A DNA stretch of 64,000 bases, from the NCBI RefSeq assembly GCF_001269905.1, contig NZ_LHVK01000004.1, positions 186,001 to 250,000 of the forward strand. The letters run 5' to 3'. Each line of letters starts with the position of its first letter. Position 1 is the first letter of the stretch. The notes under the pieces are model-generated. The model had not been told where the DNA came from. It did no database searches and was given only the letters and a program-made list of their open reading frames with translations. Positions 18,743 to 27,306 of this stretch are shown here, piece by piece. The stretch is from Pseudomonas corrugata (GTDB lineage Bacteria > Pseudomonadota > Gammaproteobacteria > Pseudomonadales > Pseudomonadaceae). Position numbers and translations under genes: made by a program.

Positions 18743-19501
18743 TCAACGCTCTTGAATGATGCTCAACCGCTCGCCCACCACCATTTCCGTGATCCAATCC
18801 ACCAGGATCGAGGTGTAGGCCTGCTGTGAGATGGGATCGCTCAAGGCATGGTCGGCGCCATCGATGATCCGGTGGGTCAGCGAATGGGTCTGCTGACACG
18901 CGGCGCGATAGCTCATGATGGTTGCATGGGGCACATGGTCATCGGTTTCCGATTCCACCAGCAATACGTCGCCCGTGAACTGCGAACAGGCGTGTAGTGC
19001 GCGATTGGTACCGGCGTGCACCAGCGTACTGCGATAATCCAGCAGGTCGATCTTGTCCAGGTCGCGCTTGGGCGTGTGCCATTGCTCGTCGCGGTACAGC
19101 GCCGGTACCCGCAACGCCAGCCAGCGTACCGGTCGCAGCGAGGTCAGAATCGAGGCGAGGTAACCGCCGTAGCTGGTGCCGACCACCGCAATTGCCGACG
19201 TATCCAAGGCAGGATGAGCGAGCAGCCGATCGTAGGCCGCCAGCAGATCCCGCAAGTTGTCTTCTCGCGTCACCCGGGACAGAGGTATACCCGCCCCGCC
19301 GGTGTGGCCGCGCAAGTCAAAGGTCAGACAGACGCAACCCAGGCCGGCAATGCCCTTGGCCCGCTCCAGGTCGCGCTCCTGGCTACCGCCCCAACCATGC
19401 ACGAACAACACACCAGGGACTTTCGACTTGGGGCTCAGGAAGGTGCCGTTCATGTGCTCGTCGTCGATCTCGATCTGAATGGTTTCACTTCTAGCCGTCA
19501 T
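18743..19501 (-). CDS. Alpha/beta hydrolase
   Basis: Encodes 252 residues. The oxyanion motif is VLFVHGWGGSQ, the nucleophile elbow is VVGTSYGGYLAS (Ser in GxSxG), and the acid and His are likely in VESETDDHVPH and IDGADHALSDP. It resembles the dienelactone-hydrolase/peptidase-S15 side of the superfamily; the substrate is unknown. It is the second gene of a pair with the DUF3182 gene, overlapping by 11 bp, so both are probably coexpressed. Confidence 0.85.
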   Translation of the reverse strand: MTARSETIQIEIDDEHMNGTFLSPKSKVPGVLFVHGWGGSQERDLERAKGIAGLGCVCLTFDLRGHTGGAGIPLSRVTREDNLRDLLAAYDRLLAHPALDTSAIAVVGTSYGGYLASILTSLRPVRWLALRVPALYRDEQWHTPKRDLDKIDLLDYRSTLVHAGTNRALHACSQFTGDVLLVESETDDHVPHATIMSYRAACQQTHSLTHRIIDGADHALSDPISQQAYTSILVDWITEMVVGERLSIIQER

Positions 19502-20600
19502 GGGAATGAACCGTTACGTATTTGAGTAGGAAATCACCGTTGTGCGCCGGCCCGCGGTACACCTGCGTGGCGCCGGAAGGCAACGGCTGGTCAATGTAGG
19601 TTTCCACCGAGGACACACGGACCACGCTGCTCGACGGGTCCTGGACGAATATTTGCAGTGCCGCCAGTTCTGCACTGCTGGCCCCGCCCATGCGCCAGGA
19701 TTGCTCCAGCACGCCGCCACGGGGCTGGCCGCCGGTATCGATGCCCTGAGCAATGTCGTAGTTGCGCCGAGACGCAAAGAAACCCGGATAGGCTTGGTTG
19801 GCCGCATCGTCGAACACTTGCGCGAGCCGCACCGCTTCGCGCATCTCGTCGGGCAGCTCAAGCTTGAGCAACTCGATGTAGCCGCCCTGCACCACCAGCA
19901 GATCCGAGCCGCCGTAAACTTCCAGTCCTTCGCTGTCCCGGGTCAGGTGCTGCACGCCGCAATAGCTCAGGCTTTTGCCATGGATAGCACTCTGGCCGAC
20001 GCTCTGGGTCCTGACCTCATCAAGGTTCTGCTCCAGCACCACACCGTCGCGGAACACGGCCTGGGCATCGGGATCAGCGGCAATTTCATCGAACTGTGCA
20101 AGGTCCCTGATAACCCGCTGGTCACGCCCGGCACAGGCATGAATCGGCTTGAAGCGAATCGGCCCGGCGTACAGCAGATGTTCGGCGGCCAGACGTGCAT
20201 CCTTGAGTGAAAAGACACTCACGCCATCGAGCACCACACTACGGGCGAGCTTGGCAAACAGCGGCGACCAGCCGATGGGGGCGACGGCATGCTTATTCAG
20301 GAGACCGTGGGTGATGGCCTTGGTGCAGATGAAATCATGCTCGACGTAACCGCCCCACAGATCGTCCGGCCCCAAAACCCCCAGTTGCCGCGCAGTTTCC
20401 AGGCCGATCAGGGTTTGCGTAGGCAACAGATACAGATCGTGCCCGGCATGCTGGCGGCTGTCATAGCTGCCGCCGAATTCAACTTCCAGGATCTGCGCCA
20501 ACCAACGCGCCAAGGCACGATTGGTTTCCACTTCATGAAGCGGCGCGTGAGGATTGACCGAATGGGCCACCACGGTTTTGTTGCGATTGACTGGCGTCAT
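19491..20600 (-). CDS. DUF3182 family protein (probable ATP-grasp fold)
   Basis: Encodes 369 residues. I recognise it as DUF3182 from the N-terminal EVETNRALARWLAQILEVEFGGSYD and GGYVEHDFICTKAITHGLL segments. The middle shows the layout of ATP-grasp ligases: GPIRFKPIHACAGRDQRVI and VVLEQNLDEVRTQSVGQ. A carboxylate-amine ligase activity is therefore possible but unproven. Its stop overlaps the hydrolase start. The 209 bp upstream (20601-20809) hold no gene and must carry its promoter. Confidence 0.75.
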   Translation of the reverse strand: MTPVNRNKTVVAHSVNPHAPLHEVETNRALARWLAQILEVEFGGSYDSRQHAGHDLYLLPTQTLIGLETARQLGVLGPDDLWGGYVEHDFICTKAITHGLLNKHAVAPIGWSPLFAKLARSVVLDGVSVFSLKDARLAAEHLLYAGPIRFKPIHACAGRDQRVIRDLAQFDEIAADPDAQAVFRDGVVLEQNLDEVRTQSVGQSAIHGKSLSYCGVQHLTRDSEGLEVYGGSDLLVVQGGYIELLKLELPDEMREAVRLAQVFDDAANQAYPGFFASRRNYDIAQGIDTGGQPRGGVLEQSWRMGGASSAELAALQIFVQDPSSSVVRVSSVETYIDQPLPSGATQVYRGPAHNGDFLLKYVTVHSHDG

Positions 20601-20809
20601 GCGTTGCCCTTTTACCTGCGCTCATGGCTGTAGGTAGATGGGTGCAGAGATCAGGCCAACAGGCGAGGCTGTGCGGATGGTCAAGGAAACGGGCATGTTT
20701 CAGAAGGTTGATAGCACCGCGCTTGTTTCATTCTGCACGATCTGCGGTGGACATCCCGCAAATTGCACGATGCTTTGAATCTGGCATTGTCCCCTGGGCG
20801 AGGGAGCAA

Positions 20810-21805
20810 CTACTGTTTCGGAAGGCTTGGCGGACTCACCCCGAACTTTGCCCGGTAATCACTCGGCGCCAATCCGGTGATTTTCTTGAATGTCGCCCGA
20901 AAAGCGCTCGGGTCCTGATAGCCCACGGTCCAGGCTATGTGATCGATGGTGCCGTTGGTGAACTCCAGCATTTCACGGGCCTTGCCCACTCGCAGGTGCT
21001 GGCAGTATTCGGTGGGCTTGAGCCCGGTGGCGCTACGGAACCTGCGCAGGAAAGTGCGCTCTTCCAGACCCGCCTGCTCGGCCATCGCAGCCAGGGAGAC
21101 GTCTACCGCGCCGCTGCCTTGCAACCAGTGTTGCACCTTGAGAATCGCCCCGTCGCCGTGCGCGAGGATCGGCGCAAAATTGCTGCCGCATTCGCTTGCG
21201 CTATCACTGTGCTCGATCACCAGGAACCGTGCCGTGCGCGTCGCGATGCTGGGACCCAGCAAGCGACTCACCAGCCGTAGTCCCAACTCCGCCCAGGCCA
21301 TCAGCCCAGCGGTGGTGATCAGGTCGCCGTCGTCGACAATCGGCTTGTCGGCGTCGAGCTTGATCTTCGGGTAACGCTCGGCAAAGGTCTTGGCCGACGT
21401 CCAGTGGGTGGTGGCGCTACGCCCATCGAGCAGGCCGCTTTCAGCCAGCAGGATCGACCCTACGCACACCCCGCCCAACACGGTGCCGCCGGCATGCTGC
21501 GCCCGTAGCCAATCCATCAGCGCCTGGGAGACAAGCCCTTCGCTGAATCCGGCGATGGAGGGTGGAATCAGCAACGCAACCAACCGGCCCGCAGTGCCGG
21601 TTTCACTGTCGAACACCCGCTGCGGCACCTCGCCTTGCTCTGCCCGCCAATGGCTCACTCGCAGCCGTGGCAACTGCGCGCCGACCTGCTCGGCCGCGAT
21701 CCGCTCCGCCACGGCAAACAGATCGGTCAAACCGTGCACCGCCGCCAGTTGCGCACCGGGGTAAATCAACACTCCCAGCTCAGCGACCGCCCTTTCCTGC
21801 GCCAT
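20810..21805 (-). CDS. GlxA-type AraC-family transcriptional regulator
   Basis: Encodes 331 residues. An N-terminal DJ-1/PfpI-like domain (about 1-190) has the GGVCVGSILLAESGLLDGR nucleophile-elbow region with Cys. A C-terminal AraC DNA-binding domain with two helix-turn-helices follows (SLAAMAEQAGLEERTFLRRFRSATGLKPTEY and IDHIAWTVGYQDPSAFRATFKKITGLAPSDY). The ATG at 21805 follows GAGGG. It diverges from the cysteine hydrolase gene across 95 bp and is its likely regulator. Confidence 0.9.
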   Translation of the reverse strand: MAQERAVAELGVLIYPGAQLAAVHGLTDLFAVAERIAAEQVGAQLPRLRVSHWRAEQGEVPQRVFDSETGTAGRLVALLIPPSIAGFSEGLVSQALMDWLRAQHAGGTVLGGVCVGSILLAESGLLDGRSATTHWTSAKTFAERYPKIKLDADKPIVDDGDLITTAGLMAWAELGLRLVSRLLGPSIATRTARFLVIEHSDSASECGSNFAPILAHGDGAILKVQHWLQGSGAVDVSLAAMAEQAGLEERTFLRRFRSATGLKPTEYCQHLRVGKAREMLEFTNGTIDHIAWTVGYQDPSAFRATFKKITGLAPSDYRAKFGVSPPSLPKQ

Positions 21806-21900
21806 TGTCAGTTTTCCCTCGCTTATTGTCGTTGCGGCCAATCCTCGAATTGGCGGCAAGAGCCGATACTGGCCCCACACACCTTATCGAGGAAGCCTCC

Positions 21901-22458
21901 ATGTCCAAGCAAGCGCTCATCGTAGTCGATATCCAGAACGACTACTTCCCCCAAGGTAAATGGCCACTGAGTGGCGTCGAAACCGCCGCGGACAACGCCG
22001 CACGAATGATCGCAGCCTTTCGCCAGGCAGGAAATCAAGTGGTGCACATCCGCCACGAATTCACCTCCGAAGATGCACCCTTCTTCACTCCGGGTTCCCT
22101 AGGCGCGCAGCTGCATCCCAAGGTCCTCAACCAGGCCAATGAACCGGTGGTGCTCAAGCACTTCGTCAATGCATTCCGCGAAACCGAACTGCAATCCCTC
22201 CTCGACCATCACGGTATTACGCAACTGGTCATCGTCGGCAGCATGAGCCACATGTGCATCGACGGTGTCGCTCGGGCGGCGGCGGACCTGGGCTATGACG
22301 TCACGGTGATCCACGACGCCTGCGCAACCCTCGACCTGGAGTTCAACGGTGTCGTCGTTCCCGCCGCCCAGGTCCATGCCGCTTTCATGTCGGCGTTGGG
22401 GTTTGCTTATGCAAAGGTGGTGAGTACGGAGCAGTTCCTGGGGCTGGCGCAGCGTTAA
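21901..22458 (+). CDS. Isochorismatase-like cysteine hydrolase
   Basis: Encodes 185 residues. The catalytic triad is visible: Asp in LIVVDIQNDY, Lys in VVLKHFVNAF and Cys in VGSMSHMCIDGVARAA. A cis-peptide VGSM precedes the Cys. Family members hydrolyse amides (nicotinamide, carbamoyl groups) or isochorismate; the substrate cannot be read here. It is divergent from the GlxA-type regulator and ends at a strong terminator, the last core gene before the island. Confidence 0.9.
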   Translation: MSKQALIVVDIQNDYFPQGKWPLSGVETAADNAARMIAAFRQAGNQVVHIRHEFTSEDAPFFTPGSLGAQLHPKVLNQANEPVVLKHFVNAFRETELQSLLDHHGITQLVIVGSMSHMCIDGVARAAADLGYDVTVIHDACATLDLEFNGVVVPAAQVHAAFMSALGFAYAKVVSTEQFLGLAQR

Positions 22459-22470
22459 GCTGCAAGCAAA

Positions 22471-22503
22471 AAAAACCGCGCTGGAAATCCAAGCGCGGTT
22501 TTT
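22471..22503 (+). terminator. Rho-independent terminator of the cysteine hydrolase gene
   Basis: The stem AAAAACCGCGCT / AGCGCGGTTTTT has a 9-nt loop and is followed by TTTGTTTTT. It begins 13 bp after the stop codon. It marks the end of core sequence on the left. Confidence 0.9.
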
Positions 22504-22831
22504 GTTTTTCAGCTTGAAGCAGCCGTTTTTCAGAACGGTTATGAACACCAAAAAGCATTAAACCCTATCGAGTGAGTGAGTGAATCTCTATCTCTTATGG
22601 GTCATTACAGAGTCAATAGTCACATCCACACTCATCACCGTAAAATTTTTTGTTAATTTTCGACCAAAAATGCTCTCAAAACTTTACAAAAATCGCTGGC
22701 CGTATCTCTTCGTACGGATCGTCTAAGCTGCGCCTAATTCCAGACGAACGGTATCTCCCCTCGGACATGCTCCCATCCCATTCCCAAAGACCTGCGTATG
22801 ACCAAGAAAGCCTTCTTGAACCAGCAACAGT
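22504..22831. other. Gene-free left flank of the genomic island
   Basis: There is no convincing gene in these 328 bp. Base composition changes from GC-rich to AT-rich after about 22540. AAACTTTACA at 22679-22688 also occurs next to ssb (52109-52118), in the same orientation. The left boundary of the island lies somewhere in this stretch. Confidence 0.55.
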
Positions 22832-23290
22832 TTACCAGTCAGGCTCTGGCTCTGTGCTCAAATGCATGGACATAACCAGCGCACGCCGGTAGTGCAAAGG
22901 ACTGGCGCTCAACGCTAGAGACAGAAGTCGGTCAGCAGCACCAACCAAGGCATCAACCCTCTCCCGAGGCACTGCTATATACGCAGTCAAACGTGTCCCG
23001 CTTGCGGTCATCGACCCTATCCCTTTTGGAGGGGCTATGTCTTGCTTCAGGCCAGGATCTGCGTAGAGCTGGCACTCGACCTCAGGGTATTTGAAGCTCT
23101 CCGGGTAGAGTACTTCGCCCCTCAGCGTCAGTATCATATGCTCATGACCTTCATTAGCCATCGCGACAATGACTGATTTCAGTGAGATTGGAAGCGGCAT
23201 GGAGCAACATCGCATCGGGCATTGGCCACCACCACCACCACCACCACCACCACCACCACCACAGCGAGCACTAGCGCGCTGTGACTTCAC
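22832..23290 (-). CDS. Hypothetical protein, copy A of a duplicated island gene (probably 5'-degraded)
   Basis: Up to 152 residues. The last 108 or so residues match copy B (26180-26653) closely: both share HMILTL, VLYPESFKYP, VECQLYADP, DIAPPKGIGSMTASGTRL and end in TEPEPDW. The first about 45 residues differ and include a run of 12 glycines from a (TGG)12 repeat. The AT-hook-like N-terminus of copy B is missing, so copy A is probably truncated or rearranged at its 5' end. The true start is unclear. Function unknown. Confidence 0.55.
   Translation of the reverse strand: MKSQRASARCGGGGGGGGGGGGQCPMRCCSMPLPISLKSVIVAMANEGHEHMILTLRGEVLYPESFKYPEVECQLYADPGLKQDIAPPKGIGSMTASGTRLTAYIAVPRERVDALVGAADRLLSLALSASPLHYRRALVMSMHLSTEPEPDW
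23226..23261. repeat. Perfect (CCA)12 trinucleotide repeat
   Basis: Twelve uninterrupted CCA units, read as twelve Gly codons (GGT) on the minus strand inside copy A. Slippage by whole units would keep the frame. Such long perfect microsatellites are rare in Pseudomonas. Confidence 0.95.
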
Positions 23291-23579
23291 CTGAGCCCTA
23301 AGAATCGGTGTAGTCGAGATGAGGAGTGCTACGGAGCAGTACAGCCTATAGCCATCATGGCATGTTATGCCTAAAATCTTGCTATTTCCCTATCCCGCTA
23401 GGCAAAATCTTCCCAGCCAAAACTACATCATTATGAAGCCATGTTTAACTTGCATCTTAGGCTCTACAGAGCGACTTCATAATCGATTTTTTCGGCTTGC
23501 TCTACTAGGTTTAGCTACTACCAATGCGTGGAAAGACAATCAAGACCTTAACAAGTCAATGTGTTAAAGGAATTACAGC

Positions 23580-25523
23580 GTGAAGGTTTCCAAAATCGTA
23601 TTGAAAGGCGTTAAATCCTTTGAAAATGGAACTTTAGTCGAGCTTCCTCCCGACGTCCCGATGTCCGCATTTTCAGGAAAAAACGGAGCGGGAAAATCGA
23701 CCATATTAAAAGCAGTATGGCTCACACAAAAAGCTCACTTCGTAAAGCTCTTAAATGACGAAAACATAAGCCAAACGTTTTCACAAGAAATAAAAAAATA
23801 CCTCAATACAAAAGACGCATACATAAAAATAACCTTTGATAGCGAAGATAGTGAGCTTGAGATTCAGCTGTCCAAAGATAGCAGCAACCCATTGGGATAT
23901 CGAATAAGCTACAATGATGAGGTATCGCTAACCAAGTACTGGAACCTTTCAACCCCAAATAACCTAGTACTATACATCGATGCAAGCAAAGGTTTTTCTG
24001 AAGGCACCCTGAAATTTGACGAAATAAATATCGAAGGCAACGACAAGAGCAGTCTAGTCCTAGAGGCGATTTTGAATCCGGAAGGTCTTTTCTCAGGAAT
24101 ATATCGTCAACTTGTAAAGGACTACGTTCATGACAGGCTGATCCCAAGCAAACCAGACAGGCTTCTTTATTACCATATCTCCTCAAAATTATTCACACAC
24201 TTAATACCTACTGTAGAATTAAGAAACTTTAGTGGTAACCATACGCCTGGTGAATTTGTCCTTCTAGGAAAAGCAGGCGGAAACAAGGCCAGACCACTTT
24301 ATGACGTAAGGGATTTCAGCTCTGGTGAGAAAGCGCTTCTCAGCACCCTCACATTTTTATGCATCTCAAAAACAGTAAGCACGCTGATTATTGACGAACC
24401 AGAAAACCATTTCCATGAGTCATTGCTACTTGAATTTATGAGCGTTCTGCATAGACTCTGCGAGAAAGGAGGAATCCACAAATGGATGGAAGGCTTGGAA
24501 GGACTGGGCAAAAAAGTCAAGTTAGACTGGGTCGCAGCAGAGTACAAAGATCACAACATTAATCAAGTACTAGTATCAACCCATTCAAAATCACTAATCT
24601 ATAAATTTTTTCTTATCGGCAAGAATTATATTGTCAACCAAGGTATCTCCTCGATTTCTTATGAGGACGCTGAAGCAGAACTTCGGAACCTGGGCTTAAG
24701 CTCTATTTACAGTAAAGTTCTTTTGGTTGAAGGGGACGGAGACCACGAAGCACTAGAGCATACCCTTCAGGAGCAAAGTCTTCAGATCAAACCACTCAAT
24801 GGCTCATCGGCAGTTATTGACACATTCAAGCGACTGGCGGAACTGAAAAACTTTGTACAGGACTCTAAGTTCGTTTTTCTGGTTGACTCAGACAACAAGC
24901 CAAATGAATTTTTTGACAAATTAGAAAAAATAGATCCTCAATATTACAATAGTAATTTTATAAAAATTGACCGACACGAGTTCGAGAACTATTTTCTAGA
25001 TGCTCCAATAATAAAAACAGTATTAGACAGCTTTTTGGATATATCTGGTGAGCATGGTAAAAAATTAGATACTGCTACAATTGAGTCCAAGCTTCTAGAT
25101 ATTGCACGCGAGTCTCTGCCCACTGTCTATAAAAAGGAGCTTTCCCTCGCATTTCAGCAGGTGATTGAAAGAAAATTTTCGTCGTTGATTTGGGGAAACA
25201 AACACTTCGACTGGACTGACGCGGTGAAAATCCATGAACAGCTGACGATAAATACATTAACAGACTCGGAGTTCACTAATCTAAGGAGTGAGTTATCAAC
25301 AGAGTCTGGCAAAGTGTTCGCAAACTACTCGACAATCAGTGACACTGACCTTCTGAGACGTTGCGATGGAAAACAAGTACTTTCCAAGGCTGCCGGTTAC
25401 TTCGCCAGCACAGCAGGCGTGAACTCTCACACCTTTAAAAAAGCGCTCTATAAAACCGCATTTTCCATTCAGACCTCCGAAGCATCGAAACTTATCAGCA
25501 ATATTTTAATTAAGTTTTCGTAG
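23580..25523 (+). CDS. ABC-type ATPase fused to a TOPRIM/DUF4435-like nuclease domain (OLD-like)
   Basis: Encodes 647 residues from a GTG start with AAAGGA eight bases upstream. The ATPase part has Walker A FSGKNGAGKST (residues 32-41), signature DFSSGEKALLS and Walker B TLIIDEPENHFHE. The second part carries TOPRIM-type acidic motifs: LLVEGDGDHEALE (near 382), FLVDSDN (near 433) and HEFENYFLD (near 466), the last resembling DUF4435. ATPase-TOPRIM fusions include OLD, GajA and PARIS AriA, which act in anti-phage defence. It stands alone, with no helicase or partner next to it, and has much lower GC than its surroundings. Single-gene OLD-like defence is the best guess. Confidence 0.8.
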   Translation: MKVSKIVLKGVKSFENGTLVELPPDVPMSAFSGKNGAGKSTILKAVWLTQKAHFVKLLNDENISQTFSQEIKKYLNTKDAYIKITFDSEDSELEIQLSKDSSNPLGYRISYNDEVSLTKYWNLSTPNNLVLYIDASKGFSEGTLKFDEINIEGNDKSSLVLEAILNPEGLFSGIYRQLVKDYVHDRLIPSKPDRLLYYHISSKLFTHLIPTVELRNFSGNHTPGEFVLLGKAGGNKARPLYDVRDFSSGEKALLSTLTFLCISKTVSTLIIDEPENHFHESLLLEFMSVLHRLCEKGGIHKWMEGLEGLGKKVKLDWVAAEYKDHNINQVLVSTHSKSLIYKFFLIGKNYIVNQGISSISYEDAEAELRNLGLSSIYSKVLLVEGDGDHEALEHTLQEQSLQIKPLNGSSAVIDTFKRLAELKNFVQDSKFVFLVDSDNKPNEFFDKLEKIDPQYYNSNFIKIDRHEFENYFLDAPIIKTVLDSFLDISGEHGKKLDTATIESKLLDIARESLPTVYKKELSLAFQQVIERKFSSLIWGNKHFDWTDAVKIHEQLTINTLTDSEFTNLRSELSTESGKVFANYSTISDTDLLRRCDGKQVLSKAAGYFASTAGVNSHTFKKALYKTAFSIQTSEASKLISNILIKFS

Positions 25524-25633
25524 CCGAAATTTGTAAGGTAGCGCAATAGGCTCTGGCCAACCAGGGCCCGATTAGCAATTATGCATTTGCGGGCTTCCGA
25601 CCAAAAAACACGATAAATCAATTTTTCTGGTTG

Positions 25634-25762
25634 CTAGCTGCCTCCACTTGATGGGCGTCGCTTAAACCAATGCGATACCACCAAGCTGGCGACACCAACG
25701 ATCATGAAGGCCCAGATGAGGCACACAGATCCAAGCCTGGCCACGTGCAGATAGCGATCCAT
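25634..25762 (-). CDS. Possible 42-aa membrane peptide
   Basis: The frame reads MDRYLHVARLGSVCLIWAFM followed by IVGVASLVVSHWFKRRPSSG and two more residues: one membrane-spanning segment with a positively charged tail. No clear ribosome-binding site precedes the ATG, and another open frame overlaps it. It may be a fragment of a lost gene in the decayed 25.5-26.2 kb stretch. Otherwise I see nothing in 25524-25864. Confidence 0.3.
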   Translation of the reverse strand: MDRYLHVARLGSVCLIWAFMIVGVASLVVSHWFKRRPSSGGS

Positions 25763-25864
25763 GAAGACTCTGAGAGGGCGCCCCCATACATTTTGACCGT
25801 AACCGCTTCACCAAACCCACCTTCACACCGCTGGTATGCTCGCCAACAAGCAGCTCAATAATCG

Positions 25865-26080
25865 CTAGTGCACCACCGGAGGTTTAGGCGAAGCTTTCAA
25901 AGGAACAAATGCAGGTAGCGTCGCTGCTGACTGATCCCGATAAAGCGGCAGCCATTTGCGAATGACATTGGCGTTTATGCCGTGGGTAATGGCAACGCTG
26001 GAGACGCTCACACCGGGTTGCAGGCATTCCTGAACAACCTGGGCTTTGAACGGATTGGTGTAAGAGATTCGTTGACACAT
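25865..26080 (-). pseudogene. IS66-family tnpA (accessory OrfA) remnant
   Basis: The 71-residue frame contains FKAQVVQECLQPGVSVSSVAITHGINANVIRKWLP, the helix-turn-helix of IS66 TnpA accessory proteins. It is shorter than the usual 100-120 residues, the N-terminus is altered, and no tnpB or tnpC follows. It is a leftover of an IS66 insertion between the ATPase gene and copy B, and a witness to rearrangement here. Confidence 0.75.
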
Positions 26081-26140
26081 GGAAATCCTGACGTTAAGGG
26101 CTATCGCATCCGCTTAAAAATAGTCGGACACCATCGCCCC

Positions 26141-26157
26141 TAATGCTGGAGTTCGGA
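26141..26157. repeat. 17-bp repeat shared with 31357-31373
   Basis: TAATGCTGGAGTTCGGA is identical at both places and is preceded in both by ACCATCG plus a few differing bases (about 24 of 28 aligned positions agree). The copies flank the block holding copy B, the MbcA-like gene and the CHAT gene. Confidence 0.8.
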
Positions 26158-26179
26158 AGGTGACTTCCCCAGACGCGTA

Positions 26180-26653
26180 CTACCAATCGGGCTCTGGCTC
26201 GGTACCCAAATGCATAGACATAACCAGCCCACGGCGGTAATGCAAAGGTGTGGCGTTCAACTCTAAGGAAAGTAGTCGGTCGGCTGCACCAACCAGGATG
26301 TCTATCCGCTCACGCGGCACTGCTATATACGCCACCAACCGTGTCCCGCTCGCGGTCATAGACCCTATTCCTTTTGGGGGAGCTATGTCCTTCATCAATC
26401 GAGGATCTGCGTAGAGCTGGCACTCCACATCTGGGTATTTGAAACTCTCCGGGTAAAGCACGGTACCCTTCAGCGTCAGGATCATATGTTCATGATAGTG
26501 ACCTTCGCTTGCCCTCAAATTGTTGGGCATTGCCAAGCTGAGCGACCAGGCAAAATCCCACCCAGACAGCTTGATTTGATAGAGGGTACGTTGCGTTTCG
26601 ATCCTTGGTCGACCTCGCCGACCTTTAGATTTCTGCTGGGCTTTAGGGGGCAT
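26180..26653 (-). CDS. Hypothetical protein with AT-hook-like motif, copy B of a duplicated island gene
   Basis: Encodes 157 residues from the ATG at 26653 (GGAGG upstream). The N-terminus, MPPKAQQKSKGRRGRPRIET, has an AT-hook-like RGRPR core. The rest is a compact domain with YQIKLSGWDFAWSLSLAM and, from residue 50 on, the region shared with copy A (22832-23290). The two copies are about 80% identical in DNA over some 310 bp. I recognise it as a recurrent unknown island protein of Pseudomonas, not a named family. DNA binding is only inferred. Confidence 0.65.
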   Translation of the reverse strand: MPPKAQQKSKGRRGRPRIETQRTLYQIKLSGWDFAWSLSLAMPNNLRASEGHYHEHMILTLKGTVLYPESFKYPDVECQLYADPRLMKDIAPPKGIGSMTASGTRLVAYIAVPRERIDILVGAADRLLSLELNATPLHYRRGLVMSMHLGTEPEPDW

Positions 26654-26821
26654 AGCGACCTCCACCAGAAAGGCCTGCATTGGGGATAGGATCCTGGCTG
26701 ACCACAAAAGCATAGCCGTGGTAACGGCGGGAGCTCTGCTCTCAACTCTTGAGGGGGGTAGCCGTGAAGTTAAGCTATTGCACCGCCCTCTAGAAAAATC
26801 GGTTTCACAGGAGCCAAAATT

Positions 26822-27013
26822 ATGAATTTCATAGAGCTAATTCAGCAGCAAGCTGAACAGGTGTTTGCTGACAAGGAGAAAGCTGCGGCCTGGCTGAACA
26901 AGCCGCAGACTGTTTCTGGGGGGAGGACGCCCTTAGAGATTTCAAATACTGAGACTGGGTACGTTTTGATCAAGGACGCGCTTGAGAGACTGAATCAGGG
27001 CTACATCTCCTAA
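26822..27013 (+). CDS. Lone MbcA/ParS/Xre-type toxin-binding domain protein
   Basis: Encodes 63 residues. AEQVFADKEKAAAWLNKPQT followed by GGRTPLE and a C-terminal LERLNQGYIS match the DUF2384 toxin-binding domain of Xre/MbcA/ParS antitoxins. Full-length antitoxins also carry an N-terminal helix-turn-helix, which is absent here, and no RES-domain toxin gene is next to it. AGGAG lies nine bases upstream of the ATG. It is the gene immediately before the CHAT protease, on the same strand, with a 290-bp gap. Confidence 0.78.
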   Translation: MNFIELIQQQAEQVFADKEKAAAWLNKPQTVSGGRTPLEISNTETGYVLIKDALERLNQGYIS

Positions 27014-27018
27014 TCCAG

Positions 27019-27306
27019 TTAAGCGGCTGCGATTTCAGCCCCTCTGATTTCAATATTTTCAAGTGCAATCCATTTGTTAGCCTGCTCAAGAAACTGATAG
27101 AAGCAGATCCGCAAGCTGTCGCGAAATTTATACATGTCTGAGTATTACCTAATGAACTCTTTAGCGTCCATATCAAGGTCAGGACTGTCTTCAGCGAAAC
27201 CTGCGATGGAACGTAGACGTCGCTCATAGGATGATTTTGGTAGCCGTCCGAACAGCCGCTTGTCAGTCTTGAAAAATCCAACATTTTGAACCGAGACATC
27301 AGCCAT
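27019..27306 (-). pseudogene. Unidentified reading frame broken by one in-frame stop
   Basis: The minus frame reads MADVSVQNVGFFKTDKRLFG ... DMDAKEFIR, then TAA at 27145-27147, and continues in the same frame as YSDMYKFRDSLRICFYQFLE ... RGAEIAAA to a stop at 27019. Both halves look protein-like. I do not recognise the family. Its ATG (27306) overlaps the CHAT start codon on the other strand (27305), and its end nearly abuts the MbcA-like gene. It may be a dead gene, or two short ones. Confidence 0.4.

Noticed and set aside
22650..22892. An 80-codon frame at the island left flank
   Set aside because: No start context or recognisable sequence, and it overlaps the end of copy A on the opposite strand.
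23226..23261. (CCA)12 tract as a possible CRISPR-type repeat
   Set aside because: It is a simple trinucleotide microsatellite without spacers. No CRISPR array was seen anywhere in the window; REP doublets also lack regular spacers.
23367..23567. A 66-codon frame upstream of the ATPase gene
   Set aside because: Low coding character and no ribosome-binding site; it more likely holds the promoter of the ATPase gene.
26822..27013. A complete RES-Xre type II toxin-antitoxin pair
   Set aside because: No RES-domain toxin gene is adjacent to either MbcA/ParS-like gene (26822 or 41267), and the helix-turn-helix half of the antitoxin is missing.
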